Source of the DNA: AR5 sp035762565 | Lineage (GTDB): Bacteria; Methylomirabilota; Methylomirabilia; Rokubacteriales; CSP1-6 | DNA: 41,654 nt | Direction of reading: 5' to 3' | Assembly: GCA_035762565.1 (NCBI GenBank) | Contig: DASTOJ010000168.1 | Span: 1-41,654 of the forward strand | Notes under the pieces: model-generated | Told to the model about the DNA's origin: nothing | Seen by the model: the letters and a program-made list of their open reading frames with translations, nothing else | The model's database searches: none | Shown: piece after piece, positions 23,567 to 31,248 of the stretch | Numbering within the stretch: position 1 is the stretch's first letter | How the letters are laid out: every line of letters starts with the position of its first letter | Made by a program: the position numbers and the translations under genes

Positions 23567-24391
23567 ATGGACCCGGCGCTGCGCGCGTTCCGCGACCTGG
23601 TCCGGGGCCCGGACGCCGCGCTCGATCTCGCCCGCGCCGCGCTGGCCGTCGCGCGCATCGAGCATCCCGACCTCGACGAGTCCCACGAGATGGCCCGCCT
23701 GGACGCGCTCGCCACGCGGGTCGGCACCGCCCGGCGGGCCGAGGCCGCGGTCGCGCTCGATCGCCTCAAACGTCTCCTGTTCCAGGAGGAAGGCTTCCGA
23801 GGCAACGCCGACGAGTACTACGACCCCCGCAACTCCTGCCTGAACGACGTCCTGGACCGCAAGCTCGGCATCCCGATCACCCTGTCGGTGCTCATGATGG
23901 AGGTCGGGCGACGGGTCGGCCTCGACATCGCCGGGGTGGGGCTGCCCGGCCACTTCATCGTGAGCGCGACGGTGGGCGGCCGGTCGATCCTCCTCGATCC
24001 CTTCCACGGCGGGACGGAGCTGACCCCGGCGGCGGCGGCGGACGTGGCCGCCCGCGCGGTCGGGCGGCCGGTCAAGCTCGAGGAGTCGCACTGGGCGCCC
24101 TGCACCCGGAGACAGATCGTCGTGCGCATGCTGCGCAACCTCAAGACCACCTACGCGCGCCGATCCGACTGGACCCGCGCGCTCGGCGTCATCGATCGGC
24201 TGCTGCTGATCGACGCCGACGTGCCCATGCACCTGCGCGACCGCGGCACCGTGCTCGTGCGCTCCGGCCGTCTGACGGAGGGTGCGGCGGAGTGGGAATC
24301 CTACCTCAGTCGCTACCCCCACGCCCAGGACGCCGAAGCGTTCCGTCAGGAGCTCCGCCGGGTCCGCCAGGAGCTGGGCTCGCGCAATTAG
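23567..24391 (+). CDS. SirB1-type transglutaminase-like protein with TPR tail
   Basis: The protein has 274 aa. The core matches the SirB1/UPF0162 family: YYDPRNSCLNDVLDRKLGIP with C91, GVGLPGHFIV with H129, and LLDPFHGG with D144, forming a possible Cys-His-Asp triad. Residues ~190-265 form TPR-like helices (RSDWTRALGVIDRLLLID and onward). The biochemical role of the family is unclear. It starts 7 bp after the ferritin-like gene, and a double-hairpin repeat follows its stop. Confidence 0.8.
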   Translation: MDPALRAFRDLVRGPDAALDLARAALAVARIEHPDLDESHEMARLDALATRVGTARRAEAAVALDRLKRLLFQEEGFRGNADEYYDPRNSCLNDVLDRKLGIPITLSVLMMEVGRRVGLDIAGVGLPGHFIVSATVGGRSILLDPFHGGTELTPAAAADVAARAVGRPVKLEESHWAPCTRRQIVVRMLRNLKTTYARRSDWTRALGVIDRLLLIDADVPMHLRDRGTVLVRSGRLTEGAAEWESYLSRYPHAQDAEAFRQELRRVRQELGSRN

Positions 24392-24395
24392 TGAG

Positions 24396-24460
24396 ATGGG
24401 GGCCCCGACATGGCCCCCAACCCCCCGAACGCTCGCCACGCCCCGGCAAAGCCGGGACGC
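24396..24460 (+). repeat. Double-hairpin intergenic element, copy 2
   Basis: Four nt after the SirB1-type stop: TGGGGGCC-7 nt-GGCCCCCA (24397-24419), a C-run, then CCCGGC-AAA-GCCGGG (24442-24456). The order and sequence match copy 1 at 4133-4200 (minus strand). Both begin ATGGGGG and include CGCCCCGGC followed by AGCCG. Confidence 0.6.
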
Positions 24461-24478
24461 TCCTCGTCCTCTAGCGCG

Positions 24479-25669
24479 GTGAGGCCGTCCGCCGTCTGGC
24501 TGCTGATGCTCGCCGTCCTGATCTCCGCCTGCGCAACACGCCTGCCGCCCATCGGAGCGGGCGGACAGCCGTTCGTGCCGGCCGAGGGCGAGCGGGCGCT
24601 CTGGGCGCAGGCTCAGAAGGAGTCGGAGGCCCTGCTCCAGCGGGTTCGAGCCTATGACGACCCGTCGCTGAGTAAGTACCTGACCCTCATGGCAGAACGT
24701 TTGACGCCTGAGGTGGCAAGGACGTTGGGGGGACCGGCCTGGCGGATCGAGGTTCTTCGGGATCCCACGCTGAGCGCGTTCGCGATGCCGGATGGGCGGC
24801 TCTTCGTGCATTCGGGACTGCTGGCGGCCGTCGCGAGCGAGGCGCAGCTGGCGCTGGTCCTGGGGCGGGCCGTGGCCCAGGTGACTCATCGCCACGCCCT
24901 GGCCGCCGCGCGCGACGGGCGCCTCGGGTCCCTCCAGCACGCCGGCGTGACACCGCTGAGCCCGACGGCTGCGGCCATCCTCGGGCGAAGTCTGCCACTG
25001 GCCGCCGCCGCGTCGATCACCGGGTATGGCGCCCGTCGCGAGCGTGAGGCCGACGCGGTCGCGCTGGCGGCGCTGGTGCGGGCCGGCTGGGATCCCGCGG
25101 ACGCGACGGGAGTCTGGGGACTGCTGGTTGGGGAGGACCGCGGTCCGCTCGAGACGTTTCAGCTCGGGCGGCCAGCCTGGCTGCGCGAGCGCAGTGAATC
25201 GACGCGTCGCGTGCTGGATCGAAGCGGCACCGTGGTGGCGCCCGGGGCGGTGAGGACCACCGAGGAGTTCGAGGCCCTCCGGCGCGCGGTGACGCGAGAC
25301 AACGCCGCCGAGGACATCCGCCAGGGGCGCTTCGCCCTGGCGCGGCGCACGCTCGAGCGCGTGCTCGCCGCCGCGCCCACCGACGCGCTGGCGCATTCCT
25401 GCTATGGCGACCTGCACCGGCTGCAAGCCCAGCAGGCGCAGTCGCCGGGCGAGCGAGCGTCGGCGGCGCGGCAGGCCGAGGCCCGTTACGCGCGCGCGAT
25501 CGCGCTGGACCCGGCCCTGGCGGAGCCGCACCGGCAGCTGGGCCTGCTGCACTACGAGCGGGGAGACCTCGCTCGCGCGCGCACCGAGCTGGAGCAGTAC
25601 CTGGCGCTCGCGCCCGGCGCTCCCGACGCCCGGCGCGTCGCGGAGTACGTGCAGGAGCTGGGGCGCTGA
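24479..25669 (+). CDS. M48-family lipoprotein with TPRs, probably protease-dead
   Basis: The protein has 396 aa. It starts GTG 24479 (VRPSAVWLLMLAVLISAC) with a lipobox ending at C18, so it is likely a membrane-anchored lipoprotein. The M48/BepA-like region (about 45-260) keeps the fold landmarks AFAMPDGRLFVHSGLL, VTHRHA and EREADAVALAALVRAGWDP. The zinc motif HExxH, expected directly before VTHRHA, reads RAVAQ (130-134), so both His and the catalytic Glu are gone while the third-ligand Glu region remains. The C-terminal ~130 residues are TPR-like (QAEARYARAIALDPALAEPH). It may be a scaffold or chaperone. An upstream ATG at 24410 lies inside the hairpin element and is unlikely. Confidence 0.8.
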   Translation: MRPSAVWLLMLAVLISACATRLPPIGAGGQPFVPAEGERALWAQAQKESEALLQRVRAYDDPSLSKYLTLMAERLTPEVARTLGGPAWRIEVLRDPTLSAFAMPDGRLFVHSGLLAAVASEAQLALVLGRAVAQVTHRHALAAARDGRLGSLQHAGVTPLSPTAAAILGRSLPLAAAASITGYGARREREADAVALAALVRAGWDPADATGVWGLLVGEDRGPLETFQLGRPAWLRERSESTRRVLDRSGTVVAPGAVRTTEEFEALRRAVTRDNAAEDIRQGRFALARRTLERVLAAAPTDALAHSCYGDLHRLQAQQAQSPGERASAARQAEARYARAIALDPALAEPHRQLGLLHYERGDLARARTELEQYLALAPGAPDARRVAEYVQELGR

Positions 25670-26682
25670 TGGTGGCGGCCAAGCGGCTGGCGCTCTCGGT
25701 GCCGGTCGATGGCTTCGCGCTGGCCGAGCACGCCGACCTCGCCCGCGAGGCCGAGCAGCGGGGCTACGCCGACGCGTGGTCGTACGAGGCCGACGGGCTC
25801 GACTGCTTCACGCCGCTGGCGCCGGTGGCCCTGGCCACCTCGCTGCGCCTGGGCACCGCCATCGCCAATGTCTTCACGCGGGGCCCGGCCACGCTGGCCA
25901 TGTCCGCCGCCGCCCTCGCCGACCTGGCGCCCGGGCGGTTCTGCCTCGGGCTCGGCGCCGGCTCGCAGCCGATCGTGGAGGCCTGGAACGGCGGGCGCTT
26001 CGCGTCGCCGGCCACGCGGGTGCGCGAGACGGTCCACGTGCTGCGCGCGGCCCTGGCGGGTGATCGAGTGGTCTTCCACGGCAAGACCCTGAGCGTGGAC
26101 GGCTTCCGGCTGGCGCGTCCGCCGGCCCAGCCGGTGCCGATCTTCGTGGCGGCGCTGCGCCCGGGCATGCTGCGCGTGGCCGGCGAGGCGGCCGACGGCG
26201 TCATCCTCAACTGGCTCGCGGCGAGCGACGTCCCGCGCGTGGTCGCGATCGTGCGCGAGGCGGCGGCCCAGGCCGGACGCGACGCGGCCGCCGTCGAGAT
26301 CACCGCCCGCCTGCTGATCAACGTCGACCCGCCGGGCACCGAGTCCGACACCGGCGTGCGACGGCACGTCACGGCCTATCTCAACGTGCCGGTCTATCGC
26401 GCCTACCAGGAGTGGCTGGGCCGCGGACCGGCGCTGGCGCCGATGTGGCGGGCTTGGGAGCGCGGCGACCGGAGGGCGGCCGTGGCCGCGGTGCCCGAGG
26501 GCGTGATGGGCGATCTGATCCTGAGAGGCTCGCCGGCCGATATCCGCGCCCACGTGCAGCGTTATCTCGACGCCGGCGTCGACACCGCGTTCCTGCAGGT
26601 CTCGACGCTCGAGCCGGGCCCGGCCCGCCGCCGTCAGATCCTGCTCGACGCCCTGCGCGCGCTCGCGCCGACGACGCGCTGA
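25669..26682 (+). CDS. LLM-class (luciferase-like) F420/FMN-dependent oxidoreductase
   Basis: The protein has 337 aa in a TIM barrel of the bacterial-luciferase/F420 reductase family: LAREAEQRGYADAWSYEADGL, LGTAIANVFTRGPATLAMSAAALADLAPGRF (two conserved stretches), FCLGLGAGSQPIVEAWNG, and PIFVAALRPGMLRVAGEAADGVILNW. These are typical of F420-dependent methylenetetrahydromethanopterin reductase-like enzymes. The cofactor (F420 or FMN) cannot be told with certainty. ATG overlaps the M48 gene stop by one base (TGATG). The substrate is unknown. Confidence 0.87.
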   Translation: MVAAKRLALSVPVDGFALAEHADLAREAEQRGYADAWSYEADGLDCFTPLAPVALATSLRLGTAIANVFTRGPATLAMSAAALADLAPGRFCLGLGAGSQPIVEAWNGGRFASPATRVRETVHVLRAALAGDRVVFHGKTLSVDGFRLARPPAQPVPIFVAALRPGMLRVAGEAADGVILNWLAASDVPRVVAIVREAAAQAGRDAAAVEITARLLINVDPPGTESDTGVRRHVTAYLNVPVYRAYQEWLGRGPALAPMWRAWERGDRRAAVAAVPEGVMGDLILRGSPADIRAHVQRYLDAGVDTAFLQVSTLEPGPARRRQILLDALRALAPTTR

Positions 26683-26803
26683 GGAGCCGGCGTAGACGGT
26701 TGCATCAGACGCGGAGGAGAATAGCGTCGTGGTCCTTGCCGCTCGATTACCCCACCTTCATGCAAGGCCACCCCAGGTATCGCAGGCGCCCAGCGGCGGG
26801 ACA
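26683..26803. other. Intergenic, nothing recognised
   Basis: Short spacer between the LLM oxidoreductase and the 3' end of a broken ABC substrate-binding gene on the opposite strand. No promoter, RNA or repeat is evident. Confidence 0.5.
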
Positions 26804-27126
26804 TTACTCGATGACTTGATCGGCCCGCAGCAAGAGCGCGGGTGGGACGGTCAGGCCAAGCGCCTTTGCAGCTTTGAGATTGATCCCAAGGTGAAACTTG
26901 GTCGGCTGTTCGACGGGCAGCTCGGCAGCCATCCTTCCCGGTAGTCGCCTCCGTAAGACATGAGACCACCGTCGGCAACGATCTCCCTCAAGGCGGACAT
27001 CGCAGGCAGCCGGTTTCTGGCCGTGAACTCTCCGATGCGCGCGCTGTGCTTCGCCGCGAGCGAGTCCGCCACGACGACAAGACCGTCGGGCCGCTCTCGC
27101 AAGATCGCCGCGAATACCGTTTGCAA
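26804..27126 (-). pseudogene. Remnant of an ABC substrate-binding protein (TrpX/DUF534-like), frameshifted
   Basis: Only the C-terminal ~100 residues of the family are left, in two reading frames. The upstream part reads ERPDGLVVVAD, ARNRLPAMSALREIVADGG and LMSYGGDYREG. Near 26930-26943 the frame switches, and the end reads AAELPVEQPTKFHLGINLKA, then KALGLTVPPALLLRADQVIE and a stop. Intact relatives carry about 18 more residues between these blocks, so a short deletion accompanies the shift. The ~200 N-terminal residues are missing, and sequence just 5' is an attC-like palindrome. It is clearly not functional. Confidence 0.8.
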
Positions 27127-27186
27127 CGCAGCTGGCGGCGAGCGGATGCGAGCCAGCGGTCAGCTCCACTGCCTTGTTCGGCGGCG
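27127..27186 (-). repeat. attC-like imperfect palindrome downstream of the HEPN-like gene
   Basis: About 20 nt after the HEPN-like stop, the minus strand reads GCCGAACAAGGCAGTGGAGC, then TGACCGCTGG. About 50 nt on it has a partly complementary GCCAGCTGCGTTGC. AACAAGGC-N-TGGAGCTGAC strongly resembles one half of chromosomal-integron attC sites (AACAAGGCGCTGCA...TGAC). The other half is degraded, and the GTT/AAC core sites are not canonical. It could be a decayed attC or another dispersed repeat. Confidence 0.35.
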
Positions 27187-27204
27187 CCAGCCTGAAAGCG
27201 GCCG

Positions 27205-27723
27205 TCATGAAAGCCCGATGACTGAACATGCCTCCCTCTCCCACTCAGCGTGCTGTGCGCTGAACGCCGGCTGATTCAGCAACACTGGGCTGGTGAGTTC
27301 CCTCAGCCATTCCTGATACGCAAACGCCGTCTGGATTGCCGGATCGAAGTCCGGAACCGGTTGGAAGAAGGGCGTAAGGACATCGAGGTGCGCCGCATAC
27401 GTGTTGCGGAAGTCGAGCACGCTCTTGTGGTAGGCCTGCCATGTGTCGGAGGTGAAGCCGGTATGAGCCAAGATCCTCTGGCGAAAGTCTTCAGCGGCCT
27501 GGTCGGCGACTTCGGCGGCTGGGATCTTTGTCCAGTGCAGATCCTCGCCAGAGGAGCCAAAAACGTTGCACCAGCTTACCGTGGCAAGCTTGAGGTGTGC
27601 GTCACACGTCGACCGCCAAAAATCACGATGGGCCTCGACCACGGCGAACTTAGAGTGTAGGCCTCGATAATAGGCGATGTGCTGGACGAAGAAGACCACC
27701 ACGGGATACTGCCGAGCGAGCAT
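27205..27723 (-). CDS. HEPN-like hypothetical protein, third gene of the mazEF operon
   Basis: The protein has 172 aa, mostly helical, with no signal or membrane segment. Around residues 106-112 it has RNTYAAH (LDFRNTYAAHLDVL), an R-polar-x4-H pattern like the Rx4-6H active site of HEPN ribonucleases, such as AbiU2-type proteins. I do not recognise the exact family. ATG 27723 lies 29 nt after the mazF stop, and GGAGGA in between may instead serve an upstream non-ATG start. Position behind mazE and mazF suggests a toxin or phage-response function, which is inference. GC content is lower than in neighbouring catabolic genes, consistent with transfer. Confidence 0.55.
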   Translation of the reverse strand: MLARQYPVVVFFVQHIAYYRGLHSKFAVVEAHRDFWRSTCDAHLKLATVSWCNVFGSSGEDLHWTKIPAAEVADQAAEDFRQRILAHTGFTSDTWQAYHKSVLDFRNTYAAHLDVLTPFFQPVPDFDPAIQTAFAYQEWLRELTSPVLLNQPAFSAQHAEWEREACSVIGLS

Positions 27724-27752
27724 CGTCCTGTCGTATCGCAGGATCCGTCCTC

Positions 27753-28118
27753 CTAAATCGAGTCTTGGTAGCGAGCCCCGTCTGGGTCGACGAGGGCGAG
27801 GATCTTGCCGACTGCCTCCTGCAACACATCAGCAGGCAGATTGCCAATGCGCCTTGCCTTTCGCACGCGCCAGTCAAGGCTCCTGATCTGATCCGAGAGT
27901 ATCGCCCCGTCGACGCCAAGCCCCTGCGGGAGCAACACTTCGAAAGGGTATCCCTTCACGTGAGCGGTGATGGGGCAGCAGAGGGCCAACCCCACGCGAC
28001 GGTTGTATGAAACGGGAGAGATCACCACAGCGGGGCGATGGCCGGCCTGCTCGTGGCCCGCTTGGGGATTGAACTGCAGCCAGATCAGGTCCCCTCGCGC
28101 GGGCACATAGGCTGCCAC
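27753..28118 (-). CDS. mazF: MazF/PemK-family endoribonuclease toxin
   Basis: The protein has 121 aa. MazF toxins cut mRNA at short sequences. It has the family landmarks: PARGDLIWLQFNPQAGHEQ, AGHRPAVVISP, the LALCCPITAHVKGYPFEV strand, DGAILSDQIRSLDWRVRKA, and a C-terminal LPADVLQEAVGKILALVD. The catalytic Arg is in HRPAVV and the Thr in CPIT. It starts GTG 28118, sharing one base with the mazE stop, with GAGG at 7 nt. It is the second gene of the mazE-mazF-HEPN-like operon. Confidence 0.92.
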   Translation of the reverse strand: MAAYVPARGDLIWLQFNPQAGHEQAGHRPAVVISPVSYNRRVGLALCCPITAHVKGYPFEVLLPQGLGVDGAILSDQIRSLDWRVRKARRIGNLPADVLQEAVGKILALVDPDGARYQDSI

Positions 28119-28360
28119 TACCAGGCCTCGCGGCCGACTGCTCTCCCTGTCGAAATCTCGCCATGCAGGTTCCTCCGGCTTACTTTCCGGAGAAGTCCAT
28201 TCAAAGAATACTTACGAGGTCGAAGCGGGCGGACCAAAAGCCGCCCGTTCTTCACCGACAGGTCTACGGTGGCCCCCGCTTCCACCTGGGCCTCGGCCGC
28301 GAGGGACCGCGGAATCCGCAATCCAAGGCTGTTGCCCCACTTCTGAATCTTTGTCTGCAT
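28118..28360 (-). CDS. mazE: MazE/AbrB-type antitoxin
   Basis: The protein has 80 aa. The N-terminal swapped-hairpin DNA-binding domain is classic: MQTKIQKWGNSLGLRIPRSL. The C-terminus has the toxin-neutralising tail YSLNGLLRKV, then NLHGEISTGRAVGREAW. AGGAGG 7 nt upstream sets ATG 28360 rather than an upstream in-frame Met. MazE normally represses its own promoter, and a palindrome at the promoter fits this. Confidence 0.93.
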   Translation of the reverse strand: MQTKIQKWGNSLGLRIPRSLAAEAQVEAGATVDLSVKNGRLLVRPLRPRKYSLNGLLRKVSRRNLHGEISTGRAVGREAW

Positions 28361-28378
28361 AGGACAACCTCCTGGTTG

Positions 28379-28395
28379 ATATACAATGAGTATAC
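28379..28395 (-). promoter_or_regulatory. mazEF operator/promoter
   Basis: On the minus strand TATACT (28389-28394) is a good -10. It lies in a palindrome TATAC-N5-GTATA (28380-28394), a plausible MazE/MazEF autoregulatory site. The AT-rich patch stands out from the GC-rich surroundings. No strong -35 is seen. Confidence 0.55.
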
Positions 28396-28476
28396 GGCAC
28401 AAGGACCGTGGTCACGTCCTCGGTTCTACGGTCGCGGTCTCGCTAACGGCAAGACATCTGCCGCCCGATACAGTTC

Positions 28477-29886
28477 CTACAGCCCGCGTAGTTGCCCCTT
28501 GAGGACTTTGCCGGTGGGGCTCTTGGGAAGCGATGGCAGGATCGTGACCTGTCGCGGGTACTTGAAGGCAGCCAGGCGGTCGCGGCACCAAGCGATCAGC
28601 TCGTCAGTGCCGGCGATCGCTGCCGGCCGCAGGGCGACGAACGCCGCGATCTCCTCCCCCAGCTCGGCGTGCGGTACGGCGACGACCGCGGCCTCGGCGA
28701 TCGCGGGGTGGGCGGCGAGCACGGCCTCAACCTCGGCGGGGAAGATCGAATAGCCGCCGCGCAGGATGCGCTCGCGCTTGCGCCCGGCGATCGCCACGTA
28801 GCCGTCGTGGGTGAGGCGGGCGAGGTCGCCCGTGTGGAACCAGCCGTCGCGGAGGACGGCCCGTGTCTCGTCGGGGCTGCCGAGGTAGCCGTCCATCACC
28901 GCCGGCGTGCGGATCAGCAGCTCGCCGACCTCGCCGCCCCGCACGGAGGCGCCGGCATCGTCCACCACGCGGACCTCCACCCCCGGCACCGGGCGCCCAA
29001 CGCAGTCCGGATAGTCGGTGGGATGGTCGGCCAAGTACGACAGTGGCCGGAACAGCTCCGTCGTGCCATAGCCGCGCACGATCCGCGTGCCGGTTCGCTC
29101 GCGCCACGCCTCGGCCACGTCCCAGGGGCAGGGGGCGGCGCCCGATACGCCCAGGCGCAGGCGCGGGGCGCCCGTGAAGCCCGGCAGATCGAGGAGCCGG
29201 CGGAACATCGTCGCCACCGCCGGCAGCACGGTCACGCCGTCGCGCTCGAGGGTCTCGGCCACCGTGTCGGCGGCGAAACGCTCGACCAGCACCACGGTGG
29301 CGCCGGCGAGGAGCGGCGCCAGGAGGGTGCCGTTGAGGCCGAACGAATGGGCCAGCGGCAGCGCGGCGAGAACGACGTCGTCCTCGCACAGGCCCATCAC
29401 CGGCCCCGCCCACGAACGGTTGGCGAATTCCAGCGCCGCGTGAGAGAGCAGCGAGCCCTTGGGCCGGCCGGTGCTGCCGGAGGTGTAGAGCACGAGCGCC
29501 GGCGCGGCCGCGTCGCCGGCGACGCCTGACAGCTCGTGCTCGACGAGCTTGCCTTCCGAGCCGGCCTCGACCAGCAGCGCGGGCTGGAGATCCGCCAGGA
29601 TCTCGGCGCGCTCCTCGGGCTTGAGCAGGACGTCCAGCGGCGCCACGGTGGCGCCGGCGGCGAGTCCGCCGAGCAGGCTCACCACGAACTCCGGCCGATT
29701 CGGGATCGACAGCGCGAGACGCTGTCCCGGGCGCATCCTGTGTGCGGTGACGTTTCGCGCGAAGTCGCCGGCGGCTGTGGTCAGCTCGCGGTAGGTAAGG
29801 GCACCCCTGTTCCAGCGCAGCGCGGGGTGGTCGGGGCGGCGGCGAGCGACCTCGGCGATGAGGGCGGCGACGCTGTCGCTGCCCAC
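28477..29886 (-). CDS. Class I adenylate-forming acyl-CoA ligase (FadD/4-CL-like)
   Basis: The protein has 469 aa, a little short for the family. It activates a carboxylic acid as acyl-AMP and then makes the CoA thioester. Motifs are complete: P-loop LVLYTSGSTGRPKGS (~132-146), the adenine motif GYGTTE, GWFHTGDLARLTHDGYVAIA, GRKRERILRGGYSIFP, and the terminal catalytic Lys in LPKSPTGKVLKGQL. GTG 29886 starts 5 bp after the ubiD stop. The longer open frame overlaps ubiD and is not homologous. It is the third gene of terC-ubiD-ligase. The substrate is probably the product of UbiD or an aromatic acid (inference). Confidence 0.88.
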   Translation of the reverse strand: MGSDSVAALIAEVARRRPDHPALRWNRGALTYRELTTAAGDFARNVTAHRMRPGQRLALSIPNRPEFVVSLLGGLAAGATVAPLDVLLKPEERAEILADLQPALLVEAGSEGKLVEHELSGVAGDAAAPALVLYTSGSTGRPKGSLLSHAALEFANRSWAGPVMGLCEDDVVLAALPLAHSFGLNGTLLAPLLAGATVVLVERFAADTVAETLERDGVTVLPAVATMFRRLLDLPGFTGAPRLRLGVSGAAPCPWDVAEAWRERTGTRIVRGYGTTELFRPLSYLADHPTDYPDCVGRPVPGVEVRVVDDAGASVRGGEVGELLIRTPAVMDGYLGSPDETRAVLRDGWFHTGDLARLTHDGYVAIAGRKRERILRGGYSIFPAEVEAVLAAHPAIAEAAVVAVPHAELGEEIAAFVALRPAAIAGTDELIAWCRDRLAAFKYPRQVTILPSLPKSPTGKVLKGQLRGL

Positions 29887-29891
29887 GGGGA

Positions 29892-31247
29892 TCAGCCCAG
29901 GTAGTCCTCGAGCCGCAGGCGCTGCCAGACGTCGGGGGGGACGCGGTGACGGGGCGTGTAGGCGGCGAGCGACGGCTTGGCGGTCGCGTCCACGCCCCAC
30001 TTGGCGGTGTAGCCGTCCTCGCGGGTGGAGGGATCGAGATCGGAGCCGCGGGCGTTGGTGACGATCGTGATGTCACGGTCGGGCTGGCAGCGGGTGGCCA
30101 GCGCCCAGTTGACCTGGCGGTCGTCGAAGACGTCCACGTCGTGGTCCACGATCACCACGCGCTTCATGTAGAGGTCGGCGCCCAGCACGGCCATGATCGC
30201 GTTCTTGGCCTGGCCCGGCAGCCGCTGCTCGATCGACACGTAGCAGGTGAAGGGGCCCGGCACCCGGACGGCCTTGACGGAGGGCACCATGGCCCGCACC
30301 GCCCGGTAGAGGTTGGCCTCCATCGGGATCGTGGACAGCAGCAGGTGGTCGAGGTGCGCGACCGAGATGTCCTGGAACATCGCGTCGCGCCGGTGGGTGA
30401 TCGCCGTGTAACGCACGATCTCGCGCTGGCGCTCGCCCAGGCTGTAGCCCGTGAACTCGCCGAACGGTCCCTCGGCGACGCGCGCCGCCGGCAGGATCTC
30501 GCCCTCCAGCACCAGCTCGGCGTGGGCGGGAACCAGCACGTCGGAGGTCTCGCACTTGACCAGCTCCAGCGGCTCCCCGAGCAGGGCGCCCATGATGGCC
30601 CGCTCGTCCTCGTCGATCGAGCCGATGGCGAGCGCGCCCAGCGCGATGGCCGGGTGCACGCCGATGGCGAACGCCACCGGCAGCGGCTCGCCGCGGGCCT
30701 CGGCGATCTCGTGGAACTCCCAGAGATGCTTGCCGAGGGTGAGGTGGATCGAGGTCCGGTCGCGCCCCTGGAGCATCAGGCGGTTGTAGGCGCAGTTCCA
30801 GGTCTCGCTCGAGGGGTCCCGGGCGAACGAGATCGCCGCCGTCACGTAGGGCCCGGCGTCGCGCTCGTGATGGATGATCTGCGGCAGGATGCCCAGGTCC
30901 ACCTCGCTGCCGCGCCGCACGACCTCCTTCACGGGCCCCGTGGCCACCACGCGCGGCGGGACCGGCCGCTCCATCGCTTTCAGGTAGGTCTCCAGCATGC
31001 GGTCGGGAGCGGCGTTGATGGCCGCGGCCAGCCGGCTGCGGCTGGCGTGCAGGTTGGTGAGGACGGGAAACGAGGTGCCCTTGACGTCCTCGAACAGGAG
31101 GACCGGGCGGCGACGCCCTTCCTTCTCGAGCTTGGCGACCAGGGCGGTGATCTCGTAGGCCGGATCCACCGGCCGCGACACGATCTGGAAGTCCGCCGGC
31201 CGCGTGCGCCGGACGAGGTCGAGGAAGGACCTCAGGTCCTGCGCCAT
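29892..31247 (-). CDS. ubiD: UbiD-family (de)carboxylase
   Basis: The protein has 451 aa. UbiD enzymes use prenylated FMN to reversibly decarboxylate aromatic or alpha,beta-unsaturated acids. The sequence shows NCAYNRLMLQGRDRTSIHLT, which contains the prFMN/Mn-binding Asn, Arg and His positions, and EGPFGEFTGYSLGERQ with the conserved Glu in EFTGY (~259-268). HHERDAGPYVTAAI is another family block. ATG 31247 is one nt after the terC stop. No UbiX (prFMN synthase) gene is in the window. Confidence 0.93.
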   Translation of the reverse strand: MAQDLRSFLDLVRRTRPADFQIVSRPVDPAYEITALVAKLEKEGRRRPVLLFEDVKGTSFPVLTNLHASRSRLAAAINAAPDRMLETYLKAMERPVPPRVVATGPVKEVVRRGSEVDLGILPQIIHHERDAGPYVTAAISFARDPSSETWNCAYNRLMLQGRDRTSIHLTLGKHLWEFHEIAEARGEPLPVAFAIGVHPAIALGALAIGSIDEDERAIMGALLGEPLELVKCETSDVLVPAHAELVLEGEILPAARVAEGPFGEFTGYSLGERQREIVRYTAITHRRDAMFQDISVAHLDHLLLSTIPMEANLYRAVRAMVPSVKAVRVPGPFTCYVSIEQRLPGQAKNAIMAVLGADLYMKRVVIVDHDVDVFDDRQVNWALATRCQPDRDITIVTNARGSDLDPSTREDGYTAKWGVDATAKPSLAAYTPRHRVPPDVWQRLRLEDYLG

Positions 31248-31248
31248 C

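Noticed and set aside
26804..27244. A 146-codon minus-strand frame as a real protein
   Set aside because: Its N-terminal part is read from the attC-like repeat (giving a PNKAVELTA-type peptide often seen in spurious ORFs) and an off-frame segment. Only the last ~37 residues match the ABC-binding family.
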